DNA of 64,000 nucleotides from Sphingomonadales bacterium EhC05 (GCA_001650955.1 LXYP01000027.1:1-64000), one strand, 5' to 3'. Positions 36,709-45,931 are shown, counted from the stretch's first letter. Notes: a model not told the origin generated them from the letters alone. Translations and numbers: made by a program.

Positions 36709-37929
36709 ATGCAGAAATTGAAGACGATAGTGAAGGCAGGAGTGAGGAACTTCTGCCTTTTCCTTTTGGTCGCCATGACCTCTGCTACGGCGGCACAATC
36801 GCGAAATCTGTCATCAGGGCCAGCGGCGAGCATCCGCGTGGATTTCGACGGCGAAACCATTTCTGTTGCCGCTATCCAGGGATTATCCAATCGCGCAAGC
36901 GGGCGCGCCTTGATGCCCGATGATCCAGTCCGTATTGCCTCAATCTCGAAATTATTTGTCGCTCTGGCTGTTATGCGACTGGTCGAAGCGGGCACGCTCG
37001 ATCTACACCGGGACGTGAATGACTATCTCGGCTGGGACTTGCGCAACCCGGCCTTCCCGGATCAATCGATTACGCTCGCGCATTTGCTGTCACATCAGGC
37101 CGGTTTGCGTGATGGGATAAATTATGCGCTGCCGATGGATGCGCTGCTGGCTGTGGCACTGAAAGATCCCAAGGCTTGGGACGCGAACCGTCGCGCCGGA
37201 TCATTTTTCACCTATGCCAATCTCAACTCCCCGGTCATAGCCGCCATCATGGAAGCCGCGACCGGCTTGCGCTTCGACCGGATCATGCAGTCGGAAGTGT
37301 TCGCCCCATTGGAACTCGACGCTTGCTTCAACTGGATCAATTGCAGCAATCACAAAATTAATGGTGCAGTGACGCTATATCGACCGAATGGCAATGTTGC
37401 TCGAGATGATCTCCGCGGCGTTCGCGAGAAATGTTCAGTTGTTCCAGCTCGCGATGGGAGCTGTGATCTAAGCAAATATCGGCTTGGACAAACAGGTTCG
37501 GTCTTCAGTCCCCAGGGAGGCCTGCGCATCTCGGCAGTTGATCTGGCCAAAGTTGGGCAAATGTTCTTGAAACAAGGCGCCGAGTTTCTCTCACGCGAAA
37601 CCATCGCGAAAATGAGGGCGCCTCGCTGGATTTTTGACGGCACCAACGGTCAAACTGAGGGAGGTTATTTTTGCACATATGGGCTGGGCATGCATATCCT
37701 CAACTATTCCAATCCTCAATCCACCAGACCGCAAGCCGCCAAGCCCCATCCGGAATGCCGCGACCAACCGTTTCACAATGGATATTCTCATTGGGGTCAT
37801 TCCGGTGAAGCCTATTCGCTCAAATCAGGTTTCTGGTTCAACGACGTCGAAAATCACGGCACGGTATTTTTTCGAACGGAAGTTCCAGAAGATGACCCCA
37901 CAGGTCATTGCATCTATCAGTGCAAGTGA
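36709..37929 (+). CDS. secreted class C beta-lactamase-like serine hydrolase
   Basis: A 406-residue exported hydrolase of the beta-lactamase/transpeptidase fold. The signal peptide spans about residues 1-28 (FCLFLLVAMTSATA). SxxK is SISK (S78, K81), and a YAN motif (FTYANLNS) supplies the second active site, as in class C enzymes and D,D-peptidases. The C-terminal HxG is in HSGEAYSL. It starts 4 bases after the DUF3617 stop. True beta-lactamase activity is unproven. Confidence 0.85.
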   Translation: MQKLKTIVKAGVRNFCLFLLVAMTSATAAQSRNLSSGPAASIRVDFDGETISVAAIQGLSNRASGRALMPDDPVRIASISKLFVALAVMRLVEAGTLDLHRDVNDYLGWDLRNPAFPDQSITLAHLLSHQAGLRDGINYALPMDALLAVALKDPKAWDANRRAGSFFTYANLNSPVIAAIMEAATGLRFDRIMQSEVFAPLELDACFNWINCSNHKINGAVTLYRPNGNVARDDLRGVREKCSVVPARDGSCDLSKYRLGQTGSVFSPQGGLRISAVDLAKVGQMFLKQGAEFLSRETIAKMRAPRWIFDGTNGQTEGGYFCTYGLGMHILNYSNPQSTRPQAAKPHPECRDQPFHNGYSHWGHSGEAYSLKSGFWFNDVENHGTVFFRTEVPEDDPTGHCIYQCK

Positions 37930-37988
37930 TAGGTTTCACACCGCAACCGAATCATTTACCCCCCCAAATCACAAACAGGAGAAACACG

Positions 37989-38372
37989 ATGATCGCCTAC
38001 ACCATGCTTGGTACCAACGATAAGGACAAGTCCTTCGCCTTTTACGATGCGCTTTTCGAAGGAACCGGTATAAAACGCCTGTTCAAAACGCCCGCTGGTG
38101 GGCAGTTCTTTGGCAAAGGGCCAGGCCAACCAATGCTTTGTATCACCTCTCCATATGACGAAGGCGAAGCGTGTTTCGGCAATGGCACGATGGTTGCCTT
38201 GCATTTCGACAGCACCGAAGAAATCGATGCCCTTCATGCCAAAGCTCTCGGGCTCGGCGCAAAGGATGAGGGCGCTCCAGGCTGGCGTGCACCAGATGTT
38301 TTCTACGGCGCCTATTTCCGGGATTTCGACGGCAATAAGCTGTGCTGCTGCAAGATGAATATGGGAGGTTGA
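37989..38372 (+). CDS. VOC (glyoxalase-fold) protein
   Basis: A 127-residue protein, start at the ATG after AGGAGA. The VOC pattern is present: YTMLGTNDKDKSFAFYDALF for the first beta-alpha unit, with a late AYFRDFDGNKLCCCK that carries the DPxGN-like strand of the family. The fold houses glyoxalase I, dioxygenases and resistance proteins, so the substrate is open. The CCC at the end is odd. Tandem with a close paralogue 4 bases downstream. Confidence 0.8.
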   Translation: MIAYTMLGTNDKDKSFAFYDALFEGTGIKRLFKTPAGGQFFGKGPGQPMLCITSPYDEGEACFGNGTMVALHFDSTEEIDALHAKALGLGAKDEGAPGWRAPDVFYGAYFRDFDGNKLCCCKMNMGG

Positions 38373-38376
38373 AGAC

Positions 38377-38769
38377 ATGATCGGTTATGTAACTCTCGGA
38401 ATCAATGATCTGGACAAGGCGCGGACCTATTATGACGGTCTGCTCGGCACCATAGGGGCCAAGCGTCTGATGGAACTCGATGAAAATGGCTTCACCCTTT
38501 ACGGTGTCGATATGGCCACCCCTTCCATCGCCATCACCAAACCGGACAATGGCAAGGAAGCATTTGCCGGCAATGGCAATATGATCGCATTGCAAATGCA
38601 AGAACGCGATCAGTTGGATGCCCTTTACAACAAGGGTCTGGAGCTTGGTGGCAGCGACGAAGGCGCGCCGGGCGTTCGCGGCGACGAAGGAGAAATGGCA
38701 TTTTACGCCGCCTATTTCCGTGATCCGGAAGGGAATAAGCTTTGCGCCTTCCGCCTTGGTTCGGCATAG
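38377..38769 (+). CDS. second VOC-family protein
   Basis: A 130-residue glyoxalase-fold protein that is a clear paralogue of the preceding one (MIGYVTLGINDLDKARTYYDGLL, AGNGNMIALQMQERDQLDALY, AAYFRDPEGNKLCAF). The family DPEGN motif is complete here, while the earlier copy has DFDGN. The two probably arose by tandem duplication and may form a hetero- or homodimer, in which metal and substrate sit at the interface. Confidence 0.85.
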   Translation: MIGYVTLGINDLDKARTYYDGLLGTIGAKRLMELDENGFTLYGVDMATPSIAITKPDNGKEAFAGNGNMIALQMQERDQLDALYNKGLELGGSDEGAPGVRGDEGEMAFYAAYFRDPEGNKLCAFRLGSA

Positions 38770-38795
38770 ATAGAAAAACTAAATAGGGGAAAATC

Positions 38796-40127
38796 GTGAA
38801 ACATCTTTTGGCACTCACCGCTGCGAGCGCGCTATTTGCTTGGCAACCTGCAACGGCCCAATCCACGGATCTATCTACTGCCATTGCAGCAGATTATGAT
38901 CAGAAGCTCGAAGCCCTGTTTCTCGATTTTCACCGTAACCCCGAACTCTCCTATAAAGAAACCCGCACGGCCGCAATCATGGCCAAGGAATGGCGTGCCA
39001 GCGGTTTCACTGTCACCGAAGCAGTTGGCGGCACCGGCGTTGTCGCGGTCATGAAAAATGGGGATGGCCCAACCCTGATGCTGCGGGCAGATATGGATGG
39101 ACTGCCATTGGTCGAAGACAGCGGTCTTGATTATATGTCGACGGCCAAACAGGTCAGCATCGACGGACAGGAAAAGCCGGTCATGCATGCGTGCGGCCAC
39201 GATGTTCATATCACCTCACTGATCGGCACGGGACGGCAGCTTGCGGGCATGAAAGATAAATGGGCGGGGACTCTGGTGCTGATCGCACAACCGGCCGAAG
39301 AGCGGATTGGCGGAGCCAAGCTGATGATGGATGACGGGCTTTATTCGCGTTTCCCCAAACCCGACTATGCGGTAGCATTCCACGTGTCATCCGGCCTGCC
39401 AACTGGCAAACTGGCGATCCGCGAGGGCATTGTCAGCTCGTCGTCCGACAGCGTCGATATCACGGTGCACGGGGTCGGCGCTCACGGGGCGTCGCCGCAT
39501 CGCGGCAAGGATCCGATCGTCATGGCCGCGCAGATCATCATGAATCTGCAAACCATCGTGAGCCGCGAGATCGCCCCCCTGAAGCCCGGCGTGATTACCG
39601 TGGGTTCGCTGCACAGCGGGTTCAAGCATAATATCATATCCGATCGGGCCGAGATGCAGCTGACGGTCCGCTCGGATGACGAGGAGACCCGCAAGAAGCT
39701 GCTCGATGGAATCAAGCGGATTGCAGAAAATGTCGGGCGACTGAATGGCATGCCCGAAGACAAATTGCCCGAGGTCAAAGTATCTCATGAATCGACCCCC
39801 GCCAATTATAATAATGTCGCGATGACACAGCGCGTGAAGGCGGTCTTTGCCGGCCGGTTTGGCGAGGATGTGTTTGACGAACGTCCGCGGGAGGGCATGG
39901 GCGCAGAGGATTTCGCCTATTTTGTGGAGCCCAATACCGATGTGCCGGGCGTCTATTTTTCGGTGGGCGGCACCCCGCAGGCAGATTTTGATCGCGAAGA
40001 AGCAGGCGGTGCGCAGGTGCCGTCGCATCACTCTCCCTTTTTCAAAGTCGCGCCTCGCGAATCCGTCACGCTGGGCACGGAAGCGATGACCGCAGCGGCA
40101 TTGGAATTGCTCGCATCCAAAAACTAG
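38796..40127 (+). CDS. secreted M20-family amidohydrolase
   Basis: A 443-residue amidohydrolase with a GTG start, a signal peptide (about 1-22) and the M20D zinc-ligand set: RADMDGLP, HACGHDVH and QPAEE. A central dimerisation domain (about residues 210-320) interrupts the catalytic part as usual. M20D enzymes remove acyl or carbamoyl groups from amino acids such as N-acyl or hippurate-like substrates; the exported location suggests a peptide or acyl-amino acid in the periplasm. It follows the VOC pair by 26 bases. Confidence 0.88.
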   Translation: MKHLLALTAASALFAWQPATAQSTDLSTAIAADYDQKLEALFLDFHRNPELSYKETRTAAIMAKEWRASGFTVTEAVGGTGVVAVMKNGDGPTLMLRADMDGLPLVEDSGLDYMSTAKQVSIDGQEKPVMHACGHDVHITSLIGTGRQLAGMKDKWAGTLVLIAQPAEERIGGAKLMMDDGLYSRFPKPDYAVAFHVSSGLPTGKLAIREGIVSSSSDSVDITVHGVGAHGASPHRGKDPIVMAAQIIMNLQTIVSREIAPLKPGVITVGSLHSGFKHNIISDRAEMQLTVRSDDEETRKKLLDGIKRIAENVGRLNGMPEDKLPEVKVSHESTPANYNNVAMTQRVKAVFAGRFGEDVFDERPREGMGAEDFAYFVEPNTDVPGVYFSVGGTPQADFDREEAGGAQVPSHHSPFFKVAPRESVTLGTEAMTAAALELLASKN

Positions 40128-40130
40128 CCT

Positions 40131-40478
40131 GTGGCGGAAGAAGTTTCAGCAGCCCAGATCGAAGCGCTCAACCGCAGACTGCTCAATCGACAGGCGGAGC
40201 TGAAAGCGCTTGATCGTGAGGCGGCAAGCTGGCGCGACACGGTCGAACTGGATCAACAAAGTGTCGGCCGGCTCTCCCGCATGGACGCGATGCAGCAGCA
40301 AGAAATGGCGCAGGCCGACGCAAGACGGCGAACCAGCGATATCGCGCGGATCGAAATGGCGCTCAACCGCATCACACAGGGGGAATATGGCTGGTGCGCC
40401 GCATGTGGCGAGCCGATCGCCTATAAGCGGCTGGAAATCGATCCTGCGGCGGCATTATGCATAGGATGTGCGGCCTGA
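40131..40478 (+). CDS. DksA/TraR-type zinc finger protein
   Basis: A 115-residue protein with a coiled-coil N-terminal part (about residues 5-80) and a C-terminal four-cysteine zinc finger CAAC...CIGC, the DksA/TraR C4 layout. DksA proteins insert their coiled coil in the secondary channel of RNA polymerase. This one lacks the acidic DxxDxA tip that I could identify, so it may be a DksA-like relative rather than true DksA. It starts at a GTG 3 bases after the amidohydrolase stop, so it is co-transcribed. Confidence 0.8.
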   Translation: MAEEVSAAQIEALNRRLLNRQAELKALDREAASWRDTVELDQQSVGRLSRMDAMQQQEMAQADARRRTSDIARIEMALNRITQGEYGWCAACGEPIAYKRLEIDPAAALCIGCAA

Positions 40479-40526
40479 ACTGGAACGAAACTTGACTAAA
40501 TTGACTCCCAGAAAGGCTATTAAAGC

Positions 40527-40556
40527 TTGACATGCAACCAAATAGTTGCATTTATA
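40527..40556 (+). promoter_or_regulatory. promoter with ArsR operator in the spacer
   Basis: Consensus -35 TTGACA (40527-40532), an 18-bp spacer TGCAACCAAATAGTTGCA that is a palindrome (arms TGCAAC/GTTGCA), then -10 TTTATA (40551-40556). The palindrome fills the spacer exactly and is most likely the binding site of the ArsR protein encoded at once downstream. Confidence 0.8.
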
Positions 40557-40562
40557 TAGCGC

Positions 40563-40907
40563 ATGTCCGATGTCTTTTCCGCTCTTGCCGATGAAACCCG
40601 CCGCGCATTGCTCGATCGGCTTTTTGCGAAAAATGGTCAGAGCCTCGGCGATCTTTGCGAGAATCTCAAAATGTCGCGCCAGGCCGTTGCCAAGCATCTG
40701 ACCATTTTGGAAAAAGCCAATCTGATCTCGATCCACTGGCAGGGGCGGACAAAATTACATTATCTCAATCCCATCCCGCTGGCCGATATTGTGCAGCGCT
40801 GGGTCGGCAAATTTGAAGATGTCCGCATGGACGCGCTAACCGATTTCAAACAGCAGATGGAAAGCAGCAATTTATCGGGTGAGGAGAAAATTCATGTCCA
40901 AAGATAA
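40563..40907 (+). CDS. ArsR-family regulator
   Basis: A 114-residue winged-helix repressor: MSDVFSALADETRRALLDRLF, then the recognition helix QSLGDLCENLKMSRQAVAKHLTILEKANLI and a typical wing. No metal-binding Cys pair is visible. It precedes and partly overlaps an AHSA1-domain gene, a very common pairing in bacteria where the repressor controls the pair. The ATG is 6 bases after the -10 element and no Shine-Dalgarno sequence is present, so the mRNA may be leaderless. Confidence 0.92.
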   Translation: MSDVFSALADETRRALLDRLFAKNGQSLGDLCENLKMSRQAVAKHLTILEKANLISIHWQGRTKLHYLNPIPLADIVQRWVGKFEDVRMDALTDFKQQMESSNLSGEEKIHVQR

Positions 40908-41406
40908 GCCCGCCGACATCCCAACCCGGCAATCCACTGGTGCAAATTGTGCCCCGGCATTTGTCTATACGATCTTCATCAAGGCCACCGTCGAACAAGT
41001 CTGGAATGGCCTGATCGATCGCGAACTGACCAAGGCTTATTGGGGACATTATAATCAATCCGACTGGCAGGCCGGTTCGCGATGGGATCATGTGCGCAGC
41101 GATGGCAGCGGCAAGATCGATACGCGCGGCCATATTATCGAGATCGACCCACCGCGAAAAATGGTTTGGAGCTGGGCGCTGGACAGCGAGGCGGACGATC
41201 CGGCAAAATGTTCCCGCGTCACCTATGAACTGGTCGCGCTTGGCCCGGATACGAAACTCACCGTGACCCATAGCGAACTCGAGCCAGAATCGCTGATGGA
41301 CAGGAGCGTGCGTGAAGGCTGGCCGGCCGTGTTAAGCAATTTGAAATCCATATTGGAGACCGGACAAACATTGTCAGACGACGAGTGGCCGACGGACGAC
41401 CAGTAG
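40894..41406 (+). CDS. SRPBCC/AHSA1-domain protein
   Basis: A 170-residue START-like (Bet v1/AHSA1) fold protein: FVYTIFIKATVEQVWNGLIDRELTKAYWGHYNQSDWQAGSRW, PPRKMVWSWALD and a C-terminal helix EGWPAVLSNLKSILE. These small proteins bind hydrophobic ligands or act on chaperones; function is unknown. The start has GAGGAGAAA and it overlaps the end of the ArsR gene by 14 bases, so the two are co-transcribed and coupled. Confidence 0.9.
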   Translation: MSKDKPADIPTRQSTGANCAPAFVYTIFIKATVEQVWNGLIDRELTKAYWGHYNQSDWQAGSRWDHVRSDGSGKIDTRGHIIEIDPPRKMVWSWALDSEADDPAKCSRVTYELVALGPDTKLTVTHSELEPESLMDRSVREGWPAVLSNLKSILETGQTLSDDEWPTDDQ

Positions 41407-41502
41407 TTCAGGCGGTTCAGTCGACTCAGAATTACGCTCAACCGAAACCGAGCATCAACTTCGCTCTTTCGCCTTTCATTGCAGCCGCCTAATGTCAGCG
41501 TC

Positions 41503-41979
41503 ATGCGGATAGATGTTGCCATATCGGATCAGATCAGCCCCCATGACGGGCGCTTCATTGATGGCAAACATTATTTCGCCTGCCGGGTGTATTTTGAAGA
41601 CACTGATTTCTCTGGCATAGTCTATCATGCCAATTATTTACGCTATATGGAACGCGCACGGTCCGACATGTTGCGAGGTCTCGGCATGGACCAGAATAAG
41701 GCCTTTGAAAGCGGCGAAGGCGTCTATGCTGTGGTCGATCTCACGATGAAATATCTTGCTCCCGCCAAGCTCGACGATGACCTGTTGGTCGTCAGCACGG
41801 TCGAAACACTGCGCGGCGCCAGCGTGATCATTGATCAGTCGATCTTTCGCGGCGAACATCCGATCACGCAAGCTTCTGTTCAGGCAGCCTTTCTTGCGCC
41901 TGCAGGCCGTCCAAGGCGCCAACCCAAAGCATGGACAAAAGCCTTTGCCAGCGTCATGACCGATGGGAATCGAAATTGA
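41503..41979 (+). CDS. ybgC: acyl-CoA thioesterase YbgC
   Basis: A 158-residue hot-dog-fold thioesterase from the likely ATG (MRIDVAISDQ); a TTG start about eight codons earlier is possible. The active-site Asp is in YFEDTDFSGIVYHANYLRYMERARSDML, the hallmark of YbgC. In this family it acts on acyl-CoA or acyl-ACP and is almost always the first gene of tol-pal. It overlaps the tolQ start by 17 bases. Confidence 0.95.
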   Translation: MRIDVAISDQISPHDGRFIDGKHYFACRVYFEDTDFSGIVYHANYLRYMERARSDMLRGLGMDQNKAFESGEGVYAVVDLTMKYLAPAKLDDDLLVVSTVETLRGASVIIDQSIFRGEHPITQASVQAAFLAPAGRPRRQPKAWTKAFASVMTDGNRN

Positions 41980-42691
41980 AGGAAATAAACTTTTGTTAGA
42001 CCAACTTTCTCTGGAAGCTGCATCCGGAACTTTTTCGCCGTTCGAATTGTTTCTCCAGGCCGATATTGTCGTCAAAGCCGTCATGGTGGGCCTGTTGCTG
42101 GCCAGTATCTGGTCCTGGGCGATCATCATCAGCTTCGCGATGAAATTATCAGCCGCGGCCAAAAAATCAGAGAAATTTGAACGCGCTTTTTCCAAGGCCG
42201 AGAATATTGACAGTTTCTACAACGCGCATGGCAAATCGTCTCTGCCGAGTGCGAAAGTCCTGGCTGCAGGTATCAAGGAATGGCGCCGATCAACCGCTCG
42301 CGCGCCGATTGACCGGGAAGGCACGCGGCAAAGGCTGGCGACATCGATGAATGCAACCATCGCCAGCGAGATTGACAAAATGTCGGATCGGCTCAATTTT
42401 CTTGCGACGGTCGGCAGCGTCGCTCCCTTTGTCGGCCTATTTGGTACCGTCTGGGGCATCATGCGGAGTTTTTCGGCGATTGCCGCCGAACAGAACAGCT
42501 CGCTTGCGGTTGTCGCCCCGGGCATTGCCGAGGCATTATTCGCAACCGCAATTGGCCTGTTTGCGGCGATTCCAGCCGTCATTGCCTATAACCGCTTCTC
42601 CCATCGCCTGAATAAGCTTGAAGCGCGCATGGGACGTTTTGCCGATGGATTCCATGCGACGCTCAGCCGCGAGCTGGAACTGGAGAAATAG
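41963..42691 (+). CDS. tolQ: TolQ inner-membrane motor protein
   Basis: A 242-residue MotA/TolQ/ExbB protein with three membrane spans: near residues 28-55 ([23 protein letters not shown]), then TM2 and TM3 in [24 protein letters not shown] and [19 protein letters not shown]. With TolR it forms the proton-driven motor that energises TolA. Overlaps ybgC. Confidence 0.96.
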   Translation: MGIEIEGNKLLLDQLSLEAASGTFSPFELFLQADIVVKAVMVGLLLASIWSWAIIISFAMKLSAAAKKSEKFERAFSKAENIDSFYNAHGKSSLPSAKVLAAGIKEWRRSTARAPIDREGTRQRLATSMNATIASEIDKMSDRLNFLATVGSVAPFVGLFGTVWGIMRSFSAIAAEQNSSLAVVAPGIAEALFATAIGLFAAIPAVIAYNRFSHRLNKLEARMGRFADGFHATLSRELELEK

Positions 42692-42694
42692 CCG

Positions 42695-43141
42695 GTGGGA
42701 ATGAGCCTTGATCCCGGCAGCGGCCGACGCATGCGCGGACGCCCGCCGATGTCCGAAATCAACGTCACGCCATTTGTTGACGTGATGCTGGTGCTGCTCA
42801 TCATCTTCATGATCACCGCGCCCTTGCTAGTGACGGGCGTGCCGGTGGACTTGCCCGAAACCCGAGCCAATGCGCTGGATCAGGATCAGGAACCGGTGCA
42901 AATCTCGATCGACACTGCCGGCCGCATCTATATTGACGACGAAGAGCTCAGTCGCAACGCCCTGGAAAGCCGGTTGCGCGAGATAGCCGCAGATCAGAGC
43001 CCGGACGACCCGCGCCAGATCATGCTGCGCGGAGACAAGACGCTGGACTATGGACTGATCATGGGCGTGATGGGAGAACTCAACCGCGCGGGCCTCAACC
43101 GCGTGTCCTTAGTCACAACAGGTTCATCGGAGAGCCAATAG
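42695..43141 (+). CDS. tolR: TolR inner-membrane motor protein
   Basis: A 148-residue ExbD/TolR protein with one N-terminal membrane span containing the key proton-path Asp: [21 protein letters not shown]. The periplasmic domain ends in [17 protein letters not shown]. Start GTG (or the ATG two codons later) 3 bases after tolQ. Confidence 0.95.
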   Translation: MGMSLDPGSGRRMRGRPPMSEINVTPFVDVMLVLLIIFMITAPLLVTGVPVDLPETRANALDQDQEPVQISIDTAGRIYIDDEELSRNALESRLREIAADQSPDDPRQIMLRGDKTLDYGLIMGVMGELNRAGLNRVSLVTTGSSESQ

Positions 43142-43156
43142 AAATGATCCGCTGAT

Positions 43157-43951
43157 ATGGAGAAAGCTGAAACAATTGGCTTGGGAGTAGCGGCTGCTGG
43201 TCATGTGGTCCTCTTCGGCGTGCTTTCTTTCAGTCTGCTCAGCGGCACCAATGATGCTTTTCGAACCCAGCCGATCGAGGTGATGATTGCCGATGAGGTG
43301 GGACTGGAAAGTTCCGCCCCCGATCCGGCGAAAGTCACCCCCGCGACCAGTGTTGCACCGGAACTGGGCGCTCCGGAAGAGAGTAGTTTTGTTGAACCGG
43401 AACCTTTGCCCGAGCCGCCCAAGGCGGAAGCGAAGCCCGCTCCGACAGTGAAGCCTGCTCCCGTATCGCGTGAACCGCGACGGCGCCCTGACAAGCCCGC
43501 AAGCGTCGCGCCGAAACCCAAGCCCAAAGCAACGCCGGTGCGGAAACCGCGCGGATCGAGATTGGGAGATGATTTCCTGAAAGGGGTCACCGATGCGCCT
43601 TCGATCAGCCGCAATCAATCGGTTGCTGCTGCCAAAGCATCACCGGCGGCAGTCGCATCATTGCAGCGGGAACTTTATCGGCTGGTCAAACAGAAATGGC
43701 GCCCACCAACCGGCGCGGACGCAGAGCTTTTGCGCACAACCGTAACCGCACAATTGGACCCGGAGGGCCGCATAGTTGGATCACCCACAGCGACCACGAC
43801 AGGGATAACCGCCAGCAACCGTTCTCAAGTCAAGATCCATCAAGAGCGCGCGATTGGAGCTGTTCGTCTTGCGGCCCCATTTTCAACATTTCCGCCAAAA
43901 TTTTATGACGAGTGGAAGGTCATCAAACCTGTACTCTATTTAGGCGTTTAG
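43157..43951 (+). CDS. tolA: TolA energy-transducing protein
   Basis: A 264-residue TolA-like/TonB-type protein. A membrane span near residues 8-29, then a Pro/Lys/Ala/Glu-rich stalk (about 45-150) and a C-terminal globular domain of about 85 residues (ELYRLVKQKWRPPTGADAELL...). The stalk is Pro-rich rather than a long Ala helix as in E. coli, making the protein shorter. It links TolQR to TolB and Pal in the outer membrane. Confidence 0.92.
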   Translation: MEKAETIGLGVAAAGHVVLFGVLSFSLLSGTNDAFRTQPIEVMIADEVGLESSAPDPAKVTPATSVAPELGAPEESSFVEPEPLPEPPKAEAKPAPTVKPAPVSREPRRRPDKPASVAPKPKPKATPVRKPRGSRLGDDFLKGVTDAPSISRNQSVAAAKASPAAVASLQRELYRLVKQKWRPPTGADAELLRTTVTAQLDPEGRIVGSPTATTTGITASNRSQVKIHQERAIGAVRLAAPFSTFPPKFYDEWKVIKPVLYLGV

Positions 43952-43961
43952 GAGATTCATC

Positions 43962-45308
43962 ATGGCTTCCCCGACAATCCTTCCCAAAGTTCATATCTAT
44001 ATCGCAGGTCTGATCTTGCTTTTCGGTCTGGCGATGCCGGCACAGGCGCAGCTGACTGTTGATGTTGACAATAGCGCAGCCAGCGAACTGATCATCGCCG
44101 TGCCAGGCTTGCCCACGCCGCAGACTGTCGACACGCCAGCGGGGGACACAAGAGAGCTCGGCAATAAGATCAGCGATGTCATCGCCAGTGACCTGCGCTC
44201 CAGCGGCCTGTTTCGTCCGCTGGGCCGCAACAGCGTGCGGGGGATCAGCTTTGGCGAAGTCACCTCTCCACAATTCCCTTATTGGGAAAGCACGAATGCA
44301 TCGGCTTTGATTCAGGGCTTCATTCGCACCAATCCCGACGGCAAGCTAACCGTTGGCTGCTATCTTTATGACGTCGCGCTACAGAGCGAATTGACTCGCC
44401 ACGGCTTTGTCGTCGATCCCCGCGATTGGCGACGCGCTGCGCATAAATGCGCAGATGCCATCTATTCCCGGTTGAGCGGCGAATCGCCATTTTTTGACAG
44501 CCGGATTGCCTATATTGCCGAAACCGGGTCCAAGGGAAATCGCGTCAAGCGGCTGGCGATCATGGATAGCGATGGTGCCAATCATCGGTTCATCACCAAC
44601 GGACAGGCGACCGCCCTCACGCCGCGCTTCTCGCCCGACTATAAGAGCATCGTCTATCTGAGCTTCCTCGACGGCAATCCGCGCATCTATATTTACGACA
44701 TCGGAACCGGACGCCAGCGACTGATCACCCAGAGCACCAATCCGACATTTGCACCGCGCTGGTCGCCGGATGGCAAGTGGATTCTCTATTCCATGGCGAT
44801 TGCTGGCAACACGGATATTTACAAAGTGTCTGCCGCCGGTGGTGCACGGGCGCAGCGGCTGACTTTCTCTCCCGGCATCGATATCGGCGGCAGTTTCTCG
44901 CCCGATGGCAGTCGGATTGTTTTTGAAAGCGACCGATCCGGAAGTCAGCAAATTTACGTCATGAGCGCGGACGGCGGCAATGAGAGACGGATTAGCTTTG
45001 GCGGTGGACGTTATGCAACGCCCGAGTGGAGCCCGCGGGGTGACCTGATTGCATTCACCAAGGTCTCCGGCAATTTCCGGATCGGCGTCATGACACCAAG
45101 CGGCGGCGGAGAACGGTTGCTCACCAATAGCTGGCAAGACGAAGCGCCAACCTGGGCCCCCAATGGGCGGGTGATTCAATATTTCCGGACCACGCGCGGC
45201 AATGGGCGAACCGGGATATGGCAAGTCGATCTGACCGGCCGCAATGAACGACAATTGCCGACACCGGTCAACGGCAGCGACCCTGCCTGGGGACCTTTAT
45301 TACCGTAG
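43962..45308 (+). CDS. tolB: TolB periplasmic beta-propeller protein
   Basis: A 448-residue exported protein: signal peptide to about residue 28 (AQAQ), a TolB N-terminal domain (to about 165), then WD-like propeller blades such as IVYLSFLDGNPRIYIYDIGTGRQR, SPDGKWILYS and SPDGSRIVFES. TolB binds Pal and is freed by the TolA motor. Starts 10 bases after tolA. Confidence 0.97.
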   Translation: MASPTILPKVHIYIAGLILLFGLAMPAQAQLTVDVDNSAASELIIAVPGLPTPQTVDTPAGDTRELGNKISDVIASDLRSSGLFRPLGRNSVRGISFGEVTSPQFPYWESTNASALIQGFIRTNPDGKLTVGCYLYDVALQSELTRHGFVVDPRDWRRAAHKCADAIYSRLSGESPFFDSRIAYIAETGSKGNRVKRLAIMDSDGANHRFITNGQATALTPRFSPDYKSIVYLSFLDGNPRIYIYDIGTGRQRLITQSTNPTFAPRWSPDGKWILYSMAIAGNTDIYKVSAAGGARAQRLTFSPGIDIGGSFSPDGSRIVFESDRSGSQQIYVMSADGGNERRISFGGGRYATPEWSPRGDLIAFTKVSGNFRIGVMTPSGGGERLLTNSWQDEAPTWAPNGRVIQYFRTTRGNGRTGIWQVDLTGRNERQLPTPVNGSDPAWGPLLP

Positions 45309-45385
45309 ACTGGAATTGAATCGAGACAAGTTTCTGAAAACAGTATATTAAGTAGACTCAGGGAAATTTAGACTAGGAGCAAAAT

Positions 45386-45898
45386 ATGATTAAATATGCG
45401 ACCCCACTCCTGATTACCGCCAGCCTGGTTTTGGCTGGATGTGCGAAAAAACCACCCGAGGAGCTTCCCCCAGCACCGGTTGGAACGACCACTACCCCAC
45501 CCGCTCCGCCCGTCCCACAGGGACCAGGCTATGCACCTGGATCGCAGGGCGATTTTCTTGCCAACACGATATCGGATCGGATATTGTTCGATACGGATCG
45601 GTTCAATGTGGACCCACAAGACCAGGTGATCTTGCAAAGCCAGGCGCAATGGCTGGCGCAACACCCCAACGCGCGGATCACGATTGAAGGCCATGCCGAC
45701 GAACGTGGCACCCGCGACTATAATCTCGCCCTGGGTGAGCGCCGCGCCAATGCAGCGAAAAACTATCTCGCCTCACTCGGTGTTAGTCCATCGCGGATGA
45801 CGACGGTCAGCTATGGCAAAGAGCGCCCTGAAGCGCTGGGATCAAACCCAAGTGCCTGGGCACAGAACCGGCGTGCTGTAAGCATCGTCGTTCGGTAA
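45386..45898 (+). CDS. pal: peptidoglycan-associated lipoprotein Pal
   Basis: A 170-residue outer-membrane lipoprotein, lipobox VLAGC (Cys18), Pro-rich linker, OmpA-like domain from about residue 60 with ITIEGHADERGTRDYNLALGERRANA, which binds meso-diaminopimelate in peptidoglycan. Last gene of ybgC-tolQRAB-pal and 77 bases from tolB; a strong terminator follows. Confidence 0.98.
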   Translation: MIKYATPLLITASLVLAGCAKKPPEELPPAPVGTTTTPPAPPVPQGPGYAPGSQGDFLANTISDRILFDTDRFNVDPQDQVILQSQAQWLAQHPNARITIEGHADERGTRDYNLALGERRANAAKNYLASLGVSPSRMTTVSYGKERPEALGSNPSAWAQNRRAVSIVVR

Positions 45899-45931
45899 TT
45901 TGACCATTTCGCAACAGCGAAATCGAACATG

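Noticed and set aside
41407-41502. tRNA or small RNA between the AHSA1 gene and ybgC
   Set aside because: No cloverleaf arms or TTCGA-type loop; no terminator.
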